DNA of 64,000 nucleotides from Aspidapion aeneum (GCA_963576565.1 OY755040.1:21807543-21871542), one strand, 5' to 3'. Shown: positions 9,537 to 21,167, counted from the first letter of the stretch. A program made the numbers and translations. The notes: generated by a model not told the origin, from the sequence alone.

Positions 9537-10105
9537 AATGCCTTGCCGAGTTGATTTCTGTTTTCGGTTATGAAGCACCGCATCAGTCGACAGTTTCTCG
9601 TTGGTACAGAGAATTCAAGCGTGGACGGATTAGCCTTAGCGGCGATCCAAAGTTCACCAAAAATTACTGTCACCAAGGAAAACATAGATGCTGTGCGCAT
9701 GCTTATTACGGAAGATCGACATATGACATATCGCGAGATTAAGGCTTCATTGGGGATTTTAAAGACCTCACAATTTTTTTATGAAGAATTAGGGGTAAAA
9801 AAGTTTCCCTTTGGATACCGCACCTGTTAACCGAAGAACAGAGAGAAGCTAGGGTCAATTGGTGTCCGAAAACTCTAGATCGCTTTGAGGCAGGCAACTC
9901 GAAAAACGTGTACAGCATTGTCAATGGTGATAAATCGTGGATTTACTAATATGAACCCGAAATTAAACGTTAGTCGTCTGTTTGGGTGTTTCAAGATAAA
10001 GGAAACCTCAAAAAGATGGTCGCGAAATTTGTCTCAGGTAGCAATAATTCCTCTGGACGATTAAAAAGTTGGTACATCACGATTTGTTTGTCGAAAGTCA
10101 TCGTT
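9537..10105 (+). pseudogene. Mariner-family (IS630/Tc1/mariner) transposase remnant
   Basis: Pieces of a mariner transposase appear in order across shifting frames: the helix-turn-helix region (APHQSTVSRWYREFKRGR, about 9572-9625), ITVTKENIDAVRMLITEDR and MTYREIKASLG (9660-9760), a WIPHLLTEEQREARVNWC-like stretch (about 9815-9865), the first catalytic aspartate block NGDKSWIY (about 9925) with YEPEIKR, then SVWVFQDKGN (9975-10000). Frames change near 9650 and 9810, there are in-frame stops, and the blocks holding the second and third catalytic aspartates are not recognisable. Intact mariner transposases are about 345 residues; this relic covers roughly the first half. Terminal repeats were not identified. 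Confidence 0.85.
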
Positions 10106-10195
10106 GAACGAAACAGTTAACTGTCAACATTTAACAGGTATCTTGGACCCCCGTGGGTGTACAACTTTCGAACTGCCCATGGAAAAATACAAGAA
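10106..10195 (+). repeat. Decayed sister of the 35.6-kb hammerhead-bearing repeat
   Basis: 'acgaaacagttaactgtcaa' at 10108-10127, then 'atcttggacccccgtg' and 'ggaaaaata', match the minus strand at about 35535-35626 in the same order. Thus the GAAA, palindromic stem III and cleavage-site part of the hammerhead is kept here. The upstream CTGAGGA and stem II are replaced by unrelated or mutated bases, so this copy should not cleave. Confidence 0.7.
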
Positions 10196-11049
10196 CAAGA
10201 GAGTCTTTCTATACCCGCTTAGCCACGAAAAAATATTTGTTTTTATTCACGGGTACTAAACTTTACGTTTGTAGTATTTTTGGCTAACTCGACATAAAAC
10301 GAAGGCGTTAAAAATTTAACATGCATTGACACGACCCATTGTTTTTACTCTGAGTTTCTTTGGTGTTCGATAGATGTCGCCAATTCTTTAGAAAGCATAC
10401 GGTATTACAGGTAATATTTATCATTTCTCTTACCAATATCGGAATATGAGTTGTATGTACCTCAAGTCTCTCAAGGACGGAGGATTAGATCTTGGTGAGG
10501 GGGTAAGGTAAGTAAGCTACCTTACTTATTTAAGCTACAACTTGAAGGGTGGGGTGGACGAACTTTTAGTGTACACTGAAAAACGTGTCCACGTTTTTGA
10601 TTATCTCGAGCAGATACTGCCTATAAAAGACAATATAAAACGACAACTTTATTTGTTTTTATTGCAGCCTTTCGGTCGTAGACAATTAAAAAACTATAGA
10701 TTAATAATGTTCAAGCACCAGTTTAATGACCGCCATAAAAGTAAATTTGTCAATAAAAATCATCTTAAAGTGGAAAGACCCCCTTTTTTTACGATTCGTG
10801 TCACAGCAGTGAGAGTTAAATAAAAGATGGCCGTTAAATCCTATCGAAAGGAAACATTAAGACAGGGTGCACTTATTTTATTAATAAAAACAAAGTAAGT
10901 ACACATATTGGTTTACCAAAATTTGGATAGCTAAGTAGTGTGGTTCGAAGATAACACAATCTCTACAGAATGTCGGGATCTCTAAGGTATTTTGTTGTCC
11001 TCGGATTGGGATTTAGCGTCAAGAAATCCATAAAAATAACAACATAGTC
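10196..11049. other. No supported gene
   Basis: Contains a 93-codon frame at 10542-10823 with no family motif that I recognise; I treat it as chance. The remainder has no repeats visible by eye. Confidence 0.4.
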
Positions 11050-11062
11050 TCTCTTACAGATA

Positions 11063-11560
11063 TGAAGCCGCAGACCTAGCAGCGAGGGAAGCGGCATCTG
11101 CCGAATTTATCGGCCCTGAGTCAGTCCTGGGGATCTGCTAAATAAACTATATTAAAATGGATGGAGAATAGCTCCCAACAATACTGAATAAATATACCAG
11201 AACTGGCTCACTCTAAAGAGTTCATTAAAGGACCATGTAGAAACAGAGCTAGGAGCATTAGTGGACTTACCAGAAAGGAGATACGTATAGTAACTGGTCT
11301 TTTTACGGGTCACTGTCGACTGAGAGTACCCATGCACAGAATGGGACTAACAGAAAAGACCAAATGTAGACTCTGTATGGAAGATGACGAAACAGTCAGA
11401 TATGTAATGTACTGTGCGAATGTCCGGCTATTGCACGTTTACGTCAGAACACTTTCGGTAAACCTCAAATTGACTCGAAGATCTGAACAGTATCTTACCC
11501 AAACTGATAGCCGGCCTTTCTGGAGGATTAGGCATACAGTGGTGAGAAACCACTCACATA
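11063..11560 (+). pseudogene. Non-LTR retrotransposon C-terminus (end of RNase H plus CCHC-like tail)
   Basis: The stretch from 11063 reads EAADLAAREAASAEFIGPE, the usual end of the RNase H domain of APE-type retrotransposons of the R1/I/jockey group. After frame breaks there is EFIKGPCRNR and RKEIRIVTGLFTGHCRLRV, then an open frame at 11332-11565 with MHRMGLTEKTKCRLCMEDDE and YVMYCANV. This is the tail with its CxxC-type cysteines that follows RNase H in such elements. Frameshifts and stops separate the blocks. Reverse transcriptase and endonuclease are absent, so this is a 5'-truncated dead copy. Confidence 0.75.
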
Positions 11561-12114
11561 TATGAATCATCAAAATCAATCATTATCATCTCTTACCGAT
11601 TATGACGTTTTTTTTGTGGAGTTAACTACGTTAGTCTGCTGGGGTCTAGAGGACCCCATAAGTAAAAATGGTAGTTTTATTATTATTTTTTTAACATAAG
11701 GTAATAATGACAATAAATCTTTTAAAATTCACAAAATAGGAAATTTTTCTTTAAAACATTTTAATGTTTACAAACCCTATAATTCAAATGAAAATATTTA
11801 TAAAAAAACTTTTGCACGCTGGACAAAAATATAATAAATAAAAAACACAAAAAGTGATGTAAAACTACAGTCATTTCGTATTTTCCCCAAAATTCATGTA
11901 GATTTTTAATATTCTCCCATATTTCATCTAAAAAGAAGCAATTTATCTGTAAACTAGAGTAATATAACAATATTTATTTGCAAAAAATAAAAATGTATAC
12001 TTTAAATTTGTATGCTGCCTATTTCAAGCATTCAGAATAAAAAATGTAAATATAAAATAAAGAAAATAACATAATATGTTCGTTTATTCGCAAAAAAAAA
12101 CTTACTGACAACTA
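11561..12114. other. AT-rich DNA, nothing recognised
   Basis: No motif-bearing frame. A weak mirrored word, 'ggggtctagaggacccc', lies near 11641. Confidence 0.4.
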
Positions 12115-12721
12115 AAATACTCTGCCAATATATGGGCCCCTAAGCTCACACTAGGTACTATAGTTATAGTGTACGTGCGAGCTAATAAAACTAAAACCTG
12201 AAATATATCTTATTCAACTCCAGACTAAATTACCTTTTGTTTGATGCCACACAAGCCATGTTTTGACTCAAATTTTTCAATTCTACCCCCACCCTTAAAA
12301 AAACAAAAACTAAAATGTATTTTGTTTAACTCCGGACTCAATTACCTTTCGTTTGATATCACACACCCCATATTTTCCCGTAAACTCTAATTTTTGAAAT
12401 CTACCCCCACCCTTTTTGGAAAAAAAAACTAAAATGTATTTTGTTTAACTCCATACTCAGTTACCTTTCGTTTGATATCACACACGCCGTATTTTCACAT
12501 AAACTCTAATTTTTGAAATCTTCCCCCACCCTTTTATTTGGCTTGTGTTCAGTGGATTTTGTTCATTTTTAAATGGGACAATCTCGACCCAAGACCCAGC
12601 CCAGGTACCACATTTTATTAAAATCGGCTAAGCGGTTTTTGAGTTATGCGCGTTGGTCGTTACAGACAGACATACAGAGAGACAGACATACAGACAGACG
12701 GACAGACAGACAGACAGACAT

Positions 12722-12755
<34 letters not shown>

Positions 12756-12896
12756 GGCGCGACAAAAAAGTTCTAAAATCATCTGAAACGCAAAGATATA
12801 TAAAATTTTTTGAAATGGAGCAACTTTTTTTTTCTCGAAAAAATTAGGATCACCATAGTTCACACTACTATAGTATAGTATATGTGTGAGCTAAAA
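12115..12896 (-). mobile_element. Helentron-like non-autonomous repeat, copy 1
   Basis: Five copies of this family occur in the window. In its own orientation (here minus) the order is: a short hairpin 'agctcacac...gtgtgagct', the block 'ggtgatcctaattttttcga', a (TGTC)n microsatellite, a block ending 'cgaccaacgcgcataac', about three ~118-bp tandem monomers containing 'gatatcaaacgaaaggtaat', a second 'agctcacac' hairpin, and the terminus 'cccatatattggcagagtattt'. No coding capacity. Internal tandem repeats plus a (GTCT)n tract and hairpins resemble Helentron-associated mini-me or pearl elements. That class is inference; the family itself is plain in the sequence. Confidence 0.85.
12663..12755. 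repeat. (CAGA)n/(TGTC)n microsatellite inside Helentron-like copy 1
   Basis: Interrupted tetranucleotide run. Reading frames over it, rich in TDRQ or VCLS, are artefacts of the repeat. Confidence 0.95.
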
Positions 12897-14585
12897 ATAC
12901 TGTAGCATAATTAGTGTGTTGGGGTCCAAGTAAATGAAGCTTTCGCTAGCTGAAAATTATTGTGTGGTGCATGGACGACAGCGAACTGGTGTTTGAAAGT
13001 TCGAGTCACCAACGGAAGATACTCGGTTCGCGGAGACGGTGAAACGTTCAAGGGTGGCGGGAGAAAAAATGTTTTAAGGCTTGAGGTCCAATAGACCCCC
13101 CCCCCCCAGACTGACAGAAGGTGAATATTGTTCAGTGGATATTAGGCACATTTTGCATATCTTATTTTTGACTTATCCTTTAATTTGGAGGCCTGCACAG
13201 TTACCTGGTTTGAACCCAAAAAGTGCCACTAACTTGCTATTCTCGAGTTTGAACTTTATCCCTTACTAAAGCATAATGTTTTACCTTACTTGTGTTCGAA
13301 AAATGCAGCATGCTAGTTCCTTTATTTAGAGACACGCATATATCCTTATGAAAATGCAACATAAATTTAAGATATTTTTGATACCCGGCAATTATTTCAA
13401 GAGCTTTCAATACGGGGTAATACGCAGATTTAATTTTATGCCAATTTTTGTAAATATTTTTTTATAAAAACTGGTACATATGTAATGTTTGGCAACAGTG
13501 TTCACCAATTAACCAAAAGTCATAAATGTTCCGTGAAGTGTGTAAAAAAAAGAAGTACACAGTGCACAGATCTAATCCTATATTTTCCTGGTCGTTTTTC
13601 ACTGGTATTAGTTTTTTACTTTTTCCCTAGTTGTTTTCGGAACTTTTTAATTAATTTTGTCTACAGAACACAAAACGGGCTTTTGACAAATAAATAAAGA
13701 ATAACAGAAATAACGTGTATAAAAATTGTGTCTGCAAAAGGTCAAAATTGAACTTCTAAATATCACGTGACATCTGTCATTTATTGCCACATTAATATAG
13801 AACAAAGTTAGTTAAAAGAATGCGTGCAAAAGGTTCCTAATAAGTGCTAATTTTTTTTACACTAAAAATAAATCGTAGAAAAAATTCTTGTTGCAAAATT
13901 TAACCTGAAAAAAAAAACTAACTAGCAGGTAAAAGATCCAACAAATAAAAAACACAAAATCGGCAAGAGCCGAACTTTATAATTGAATTAAAAGTTTATC
14001 TTGCTTTGTTAACATATCTTTAATTCTATCTTAACTCGTAAATCTGCTTTAAAGTCATGAATGTCTTAAGCTCGGCGATTGATATCTCAGTAACTGTCAA
14101 AAAAACATACCAGATTTGAAGTTAAACAAGAATCATAAACTTGCCGATCACTATGTTTATGTTTTTATGTTTATATCTATTATAGTGCTGTTGTAAATTC
14201 TAGGAAGATTTTCTTGTTTCGGTACCGTTATATTTGGATTCTTACTTATTCGTACCGGTTGAGGGATGATTCTTGTAATCGTAAGGAGTGATAGATCACA
14301 TCGTGCGAAATACTTCGCCTGCATGAATAGCCAGCAGGTAAATAGTCGCACGCTATTCAAAGACAGTGAATTTTAAAAAAAGAATTAAGATAAAGCCAAG
14401 TTCTCCAATAAAAGTTTCAAAATAAAATGTTCTTACTGGTTTGGAAATGTTATTTTTTTAACTTTATCATATCACTTAAAGTGTACTAATATGCTACCTA
14501 GGAAGGTATCAGATCAGATTGTTTCCAACTTTTTTCTCCTATAATAATCTTTGGAAATTGAAGTTTTTAAGGGACTGAGCGATGG
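12897..14585. other. No supported gene; one poly-C run
   Basis: A run of 13 or more C lies at about 13097-13110. Frames at 13081-13269, 13485-13697 and 14157-14360 have no recognisable motif. The rest is AT-rich unique-looking DNA. Confidence 0.4.
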
Positions 14586-14589
14586 GGAA

Positions 14590-14730
14590 AGTTTGTTGAA
14601 TACCAAAGATTTGACCAAGATTTAATTTCGAAATGTTTGATGAAAAAGACATTTTGACAAGATTTAGATTTAGCAAAGAGACTGTCCTTTAGATTCTCGA
14701 ACAAATTGAAGAAGCCCTGGAGCACCCTAC
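14590..14730 (+). pseudogene. PIF/Harbinger transposase N-terminal scrap
   Basis: The frame reads EMFDEKDILTRFRFSKETV, a stop, then ILEQIEEALEHPTKA. This matches the helical N-terminal segment of PIF/Harbinger (DDE_4) transposases, where an 'FR..FR.S..TV..LLE.I...L.HPT' pattern precedes the catalytic domain. One in-frame stop (TAG) interrupts it. No DDE residues follow. The match is short, so the assignment rests on the pattern around FRFSKETV and EHPTKA only. Confidence 0.5.
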
Positions 14731-14944
14731 TAAAGCTTTATTTTATAAACTATTTTAAAACATTAGATTTTGCATACACAACAACAGGCTAAACATGGGA
14801 TTATGCACACAAAGCAATGGTGTGATGAACAAAAATTAGAACCGGAAAAAAACACTAAAAACTTTCTGGTTATGACCAATCAAAAATATGGTGAAACTGG
14901 CAACATAGTAAACAGTCCTACCAACGCAGGATTTGTTAACTCCA

Positions 14945-14974
14945 CCGACACACACAGGCGGATTTTAAGGAAAA
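14945..14974 (+). repeat. Left member of a distant inverted pair (partner at 16643-16672)
   Basis: 'cacacaggcggatttt' followed by 'aaaagctgg' recurs inverted at 16643-16672. The pair could be the ends of a decayed element that encloses Helentron-like copy 2, or simply two copies of one dispersed repeat. Confidence 0.5.
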
Positions 14975-15767
14975 GCTGGCCATAACCCCTAAACACTAAA
15001 AAGCCCTGTTTAATTGTAAAATTGATATTAGTGCAATCACTGATGATTATGCTAGGCTGTGACCATGTCACACCTAATTTGAAAAACAATTGCCATAGTA
15101 ATGACCGATGACACTTCCATTTATTTTTTTATGTTATTTACGTTACTAAAATTTACAAAAGTTAATGGTTAAAAAGCCCTTTTAAAACTTGCGCCTATTA
15201 TCAAAAATAATTTTTTTGAACATGGATTTTGAATCTGGAGGTATGTATCTATTTATTGTACATATTTACCATTGTTTTTTATTTTATTGGTAATATTTTA
15301 AACCGATTTAAAGCAACCGTTGCAGAAAACTTTTTAAATTTTCATTTTCTGAAATAGAATTTGACTAAATGTTTCAACTTCATCCAACTTTATTGACATT
15401 TTAGGTCCTATTAAGTGCATGCATATGTTTTCTAAGTAACAAAGTCAGTTTCAGCTGTGGAGTTATGCGGATTGAGTAAAAAAGTTAAAATTTTTTTTTG
15501 TGTATATAGAAAATTGTCCAGTAAGAAATACGTACATAATATGCGTAAATTAATAAATAAGTTTTCTTAGTTTTAATAAAAATGGTTTTTGTAAACCAAA
15601 AGTATAATTAATATGTCACATGTATTCTGATTTCATTTTTACCTTCCTAGCTCGCCCAGCAATGGCTAGAAAAGGTATTATTTTCGACAACAAAAAAAAT
15701 TGAGATAACACTGAAAATATGTTATTTTGGTGTATTGCATCTTAGCAATTTTATCGTGACGTCTGTC

Positions 15768-16258
15768 CGTGTGTGTGTCTGTGTGGTGTATTTAGGTGTG
15801 TCTATATCTATTCGGCGCGCGCCAAATAGAAGGGTGGGGGTAGATTAAAAAAATTAGAGTATATGTGAAAATAAGGCGTGTGTGATATCAAACAAAAGGT
15901 AATTAAGTGTTAAATTAAACAGAATACATTTTAGTTTATTTAAAAAAAAAGGGTGGGAGTAGATTTGAAAAATTAGATTTTAAGGGAAAATATGGCGTGT
16001 GTCATATCAAACGAAAGGTAATTGAGTCTGGAGTTAAAGAAAATACATTTTATATATTTTTTAAAAAGGGTGTGGCTATTTTTTTTTCAAAATTAGAGTT
16101 CAAATTAAAATATGGCTTGTGTGGTATCAAACGAAAGGTAATTGAGTGTGAAGTTGAATAAAATATATTTAATTTTTTAGTTATATTAGCTCACACGTAC
16201 ACTATAACTGTACTACATTGGGTGAGCTTAGGAGCCCATATATTGGCGGAGTATTTTT
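15768..16258 (+). mobile_element. Helentron-like non-autonomous repeat, copy 2, truncated at one end
   Basis: It keeps a degraded gtctgt/gtgt tract (15768-15800), three ~118-bp monomers ('atatcaaacgaaaggtaatt' and variants), the second 'tagctcacac' hairpin and the terminus 'cccatatattggcggagtattt'. The first hairpin and the 'ggtgatcctaat' block are missing. Orientation plus. Confidence 0.8.
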
Positions 16259-17579
16259 CTTGCCAGACAATATACTTCATTTATAATGAAAGTCGGAAAA
16301 AAAGAGAAAAAGTTCAATTAACTTGTTTTTGCAAAAATATCACATTGTTTTATGCAATTGCGAATTTTACATACCTACATGCTGATTAACACATTTTTTC
16401 ATGGAGTTATGCAATTATTAAAATCAAACATTGCAATATCTTGTATAAATTTATACAGCCAAAATTCTGATTTCAACGATTTTTTAGGAAACATTTTAAT
16501 TAATTAGTAAAGTTCCAAATTTTATTTTTTTGTGCGGGGTCCTTAAAAAATTTTTCTTCTTTATCTTTTTTAAACAATAAATCATATATTTTTTTATTAC
16601 TATATGCAATTTTAGGGGGCTGTAAATGGATCTTAGGTTTTGACCAGCTTTTTCGTGAAATCCGCCTGTGTGCGACAGCACGGTGCCTAGAATAGACCGG
16701 TGTTCGGATTTTTGCAAACAAAGTTAGATATAATATGAACAACTAATATTTTTTGAAATTTTTGCAAACTAAGGCAATTTTCCTACTATTTTTTAGTACA
16801 TCCTTATAAAATATAATTTTCGAGACGTTTTGTCGTAATTTTTTTTAGCCCGCTTTATTTTTGATTATACAAAACTTAAAATATAATTCAAACTTAATGT
16901 GATCATTTAGGATCAAAGATAAAGCGAGGACTTGGGAAGTAAACAAAGGTGTAGGTTGGCGGAAACAATGGAAAATTTAAATGCGCGGACGCAAATTTTC
17001 AACTGCGCATGTGTGTCTTGTCATGTAGACACATAGCTGCCGTGTGGGTGAAGGCCATCTTTGTTGCTTATTTACATTTTGCGTTTGTCGTGTAAAATTA
17101 TGTTTTTTTTTTCTGTGAAAAATGGGAAATAATTCTCGTAAAACATGTGCGGTTTGTAAAAAAATGTCCTGAAGAAATAAGGGAGTGCCATGCCATAGGT
17201 AACTACTAGTATTTTGCTTCATAATTTGTTAATAAAGTTAAAGTGGTTTATAAATGCCATTAAACACTCTTCATGGTGTCCACAATAAATCAGCACAGTT
17301 AGTTTTAAAATACCTACAATTCCAATCCACAATTTCATAAATTTTCACCCAATCAACGAGTTTAAAAAAAAAATAATAGACATAACCCTAAACTTTTGAT
17401 AATTGTCAAATAATGTAGTGACGTATCGGAGTATGTTCCAAAACCATGAAAACTAACGCATGCGCAGTAACCGAAATCCTGTCTACCCGAAAAAGCAACA
17501 TTAAGAATTAAATAGGCGTCCTGGTTTCAAGTATCGCATGTGAGAATGCATGGGTATGCCCCATATTTATGTATAGCGT
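16259..17579. other. No supported gene
   Basis: Includes the right member of the inverted pair (16643-16672). A short frame from 17122 reads RKTCAVCKK before a stop and ends at a splice-donor-like 'ataggtaact'; too little to call. Confidence 0.4.
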
Positions 17580-18198
17580 ATTTGTTTGCGCGGAACTAAT
17601 GTATATGTCACAAAAATATCAAAATGATTTTGATATCGCCACACTAATGTCATGGGTTCAAATTCTTGACGCGACAATGTGACTTTGAAGTTTGCATGTT
17701 TAAAAATGTCGCGACTTTTAGTGTCATGACACTAAAGTCGCGACATTGTTGTCACATGAAAACGAGCCTTTAGTTCACACGTATTCACGAGAATGTTGCA
17801 CTGCTATTTTCACGACGTATGTATGTTGCGTGGAACTAATGTAAAATGTCACAAAAATATTAACATGATTTTGATATCGCGACACTAATGCCACGGCTTT
17901 AAATTGTTGCCGCGACAACGTGACTTTGAACTTTGCATGTTTAAAAATGTCGCGACTTTTAGTGTCATGACACTAAAGTCGCGACATTGTTGTCAAATAA
18001 AAAGTTCACACGTAGTCACGACCTATGTTGCGTGGAACAAATGTAAAATGTCACAAAAATATTAACATGATTTTGATATCGCGACACTAGTGCCACGGCT
18101 TTAAATTGTTGCTGCGACAACGTGATTTTGAGTTTGCATGTTTAAAAATGTCGCGACTTTTAGTGTCATGGCACTAAAGTCGCGACATTGTTGTTACA
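17580..18198. repeat. Tandem array of three palindrome-bearing units
   Basis: Three head-to-tail units (about 17580-17760, 17826-17996, 18027-18198) each hold 'cggaactaatgta' or its variant, 'gattttgatatcgc', 'cgcgacaa' and an almost perfect ~42-bp palindrome made of 'atgtcgcgactttt', 'agtgtcatgacact' and the complement. The palindromes lie at 17707-17747, 17948-17988 and 18149-18189. The repetition of a fold-back unit suggests amplification of a MITE or of its end. No coding frame. Confidence 0.85.
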
Positions 18199-18545
18199 TG
18201 AACAGTGGCGCACCCAAGAATGTGTCTTGGGGGGGCCCGTGGCCCCTTGAGGGCTGAAGGGCGCCTCTTAAAAATCGTGCGACCTCAAAAAAAAAAGAAA
18301 ACGGTCATCATGTTCATGTGTGGGGGCGGCCGCCAGCTACAAAGGACGCCCCTCAACAAACTTGCGACCAAAAAAAAAACAAAAAAAGTCATCATTCTTT
18401 CGCAACTACACCGCTGCTTGGGGGGGGGGGGGCGACGCGTCCTTATATCAACTTTTAAGCTATTTTTCGTGTTTTATCATTAACTATGTAGAAAATATGT
18501 TAAAAAATCTAAGGCATATAAGACATACGTACGTCTGCCGCCAAT
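18199..18545. other. Low-complexity G- and A-rich DNA
   Basis: Runs of G (18227-18235, 18419-18432) and A (18287-18297, 18368-18386). Overlapping frames at 18205-18562 follow these runs and carry no motif. Confidence 0.5.
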
Positions 18546-20347
18546 CTAAGATTTTTAAATAACTTAAGAAAAGCTTATTCGGAAAATGAAATGGTACAAT
18601 CATATTATAAAGTGTACAAAAAAATCTATAAGAAGGTTATTCGCGAAGCAAAACGTTATTACTACTCTAAACGTCTAAAAAACTCGAATAACAAACAACG
18701 GGAATCATGGGCCATTGTAAGCGAGCTCAATAATAGAGTAAAAAAATCCTCAGAAATAAATATAGACAATAATATTTTAAACAATTTTTATTGTTCGGTG
18801 GGACAAAATTTAACAAAAAATCTTAATTCAACAAAAGACCCTTTATCTTACCTGTCCGATATACATGTGCCAGAGTCGTTCGAGTTGTTTACACCTACCA
18901 CTCCATATGAAGTTCTAAAAACAATACGGCTTATGAAAAACAAAAAAGCGGCTAATGATGATGGTATCTCCATTAGAATCCTAGAGAGCCTTCCAAATAG
19001 TACTATTGATATTTTATCAGATGCGATAAATGTGTCATTTTTATCGGGTTCCTTTCCATCCTGCTTCAAGATAGCCAAAATCATTCCTCTGTTTAAGGGT
19101 GGCGAGCATACTAATCCGTCAAACTATAGACCAATTTCTCTTTTATCAACCCTGTCAAAACTTGTGGAGTTGAAAGTCGAGTGCTATCATTCTTGGATCG
19201 CCGGGATATTCTGACTGAACATTAATATGGCTTTCAATCGAACAAATCCACATCTGATGCTATGTATGAGCTCCTTTCCAAGGTATTTGAGTCTCTAAAT
19301 AAGAAGGAGGCTTGCAGTGTTCTGTGACCTGTCAAAAGCCTTTGAACGCTGCTGCGGAAGCTTCATGCATACGGCTTTCGAGGAAGGGTTTTTTCTTGAT
19401 TCGAAAGCTACCTGAAAGACCGAACACAGTCCGTGCATCTGGATGGGAACTCCTCTCAGACAAAGAACATTACATGTGGTGTGCCACAAGGATTCGTACT
19501 TGGTCCTATTCTTTTCTTGATCTATATCAACGATCTAGCAAAGCTTGATATAGCAGGATTATTTACATTATTTGCAGATGATACCACCGTACAACCCCCA
19601 ACAACTTATTCTGGATATTTCTGAGGATCTGAGAAAGATAAAACAATGGTGTGATGCTAATCGCCTTTGCCTTAACATGTAAAAAACTCATCTCATGGGA
19701 TTTAACTGCACACTGCCAAACTTGGATACTGGTAGCAATTCAATTGACTCTGTCATAAGTTCCTGGGTTTGTTTATTGATGAAAAGCTTAAATTTTATCC
19801 TTACATCATCACTCTTAATAGGAAGCTTGCTTCTGGATGCTTTTCAGTTCGCGTAACTTACGAAAACCTAGGAAAAGAAGTCGCACGCAATGTTTACTTC
19901 TCTCTCGTAGAGTCACATCTGAGATATGCTATACATTTTTGGGGAGCTTGTTCCAATGTTTTCTTCCAGTCTGTTTTCATTCTTCAGAAACGGGCAGTTA
20001 GAAATCTATCTAACTCACATCCTAGAGCTCACGGTAGGCCCCTTTTCATTGAAAATGGAATCCCCCTCTTCCTTCCTTATTCAGTTTAGAGACCGCTTGT
20101 CTGATCCACAAAAAAAGAGATTTTCTTCCAGCCCATCAGCAATCATATGCCACACGTCAGTCTCATGAAATTCCCCTCCCGATTCCTCATTCAGCACTTG
20201 TCCGTAATTCACTCATTCACAATGGCATTAAAATTTATAATCACATTGACCCCATGCTTAGGGGTGTACATGATTTGGGACATTTTAGAAAAACATTAAA
20301 AAATACCCTGGTACAGAAGGCATACTATAGAATTGACGAGTTCTTTG
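18545..20347 (+). pseudogene. APE-type non-LTR retrotransposon, 5'-truncated reverse transcriptase
   Basis: The open part (18591-19214) has the linker upstream of the RT domain (KIYKKVIREAKRYYYSKRLK, then MKNKKAANDDGISIRIL) and RT block 1-2 words KIAKIIPLFKGG and NYRPISLLSTLSKL. After frame breaks come FCDLSKAFE (motif A, about 19320), GVPQGFVLGPILFLIYINDL (motif B region, about 19483-19540) and the catalytic FADDTTV (about 19573). The end reads HIDPMLRGVHDLGHF and YYRIDEFFE, the usual C-terminal style of CR1/jockey-like ORF2. Endonuclease and ORF1 are absent. At least three frameshifts and several stops make it non-functional. Helentron-like copy 3 begins about 15 bases after the last conserved codon. 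Confidence 0.85.
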
Positions 20348-20361
20348 AACGACCTAATAAT

Positions 20362-21075
20362 TTTAGCTCACACATATACTATACTATAGTAGTGTGAGCT
20401 ATGGTGATCCTAATTTTTTCGAGAAAAAAAAAGTTGCTCCGATTTTAAAATTTTTTATATATCTTTGCGTTTCAGATGATTTTGAAACTTTTTTGTTGCG
20501 TTGTCTGTCTGTCTGTCTGTCTGTCTGTGTGTCTGTATGGCTGTCTGTAACGACCAACGCGCATAACTCAAAAACCGCTTGGCCGATTTTAATGAAATTT
20601 GGTACCTGGGCTGGGCCTTGGGTCGAGATGGTCCATCCACCGAACACAAACCAAATAAAAGGCTGGGGATAGATTTCAAAAATTAGAGTTTATGTGAAAA
20701 TATGGCGTGTGTGATATCAAACGAAAGGTAATTGAGTCTGGAGTTAAACAAAATACATTTTAATTTATTTGAAAAAAAGGGTGGGGGTATATTTCAAAAA
20801 TTAGAGTTTAAGTGAAAATATTGCGTGTGTGATATCAAACGAAAGGTAATTCAGTCCGGAGTTCAACAAAATACATTTTAGTTTTTGTTTTTTTTAAGGG
20901 TGGGGGTGGATTTCAAAAATTTGAGTTTAAGTCAAAACATGGCTTGTGTGGTATCAAACAAAAGGTAATTTAGTGTGGAATTGAATAAAATATATTTCAG
21001 TTTTTAGTTATATTAGCTCACATAACTATAGTACCTAGTGTGAGCTTAGGGGCCCATATATTGGCAGAGTATTTT
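20362..21075 (+). mobile_element. Helentron-like non-autonomous repeat, copy 3, complete
   Basis: Starts 'tagctcacacatatac' (hairpin to 20400), then 'ggtgatcctaattttttcga', (TGTC)n at about 20505-20528, 'cgaccaacgcgcataac', three ~118-bp monomers from about 20680, the second hairpin at 21015-21046 and the terminus at about 21074. It has inserted at the 3' end of the non-LTR relic, so it is younger than that relic. Confidence 0.9.
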
Positions 21076-21167
21076 ATATTTTATACAATTATACAGGTTG
21101 ATGTGTTCCTTTTTTCTATGCTCTATAAAAAATATATACCTACAGACATAATTTTAAGTTTATTTTT

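Noticed and set aside
10542..10823. 93-codon open frame
   Set aside because: No recognisable domain, no repeated copy, composition like surrounding DNA.
12573..12863. Frames rich in TDRQ or VCLS on both strands (also near 20400-20680, 36530-36900, 38760-39056)
   Set aside because: They translate the (TGTC)n/(CAGA)n tract and flanks of the Helentron-like repeat; a tetranucleotide repeat stays open in several frames by construction.
12970..13050. Second B-box-like word 'agttcgagtca'
   Set aside because: The would-be T-loop is too long and no A-box lies at the right distance.
17122..17210. PHD-finger-like exon (CAVCKK)
   Set aside because: Only one CxxC pair, and a stop within ten codons; too little evidence.
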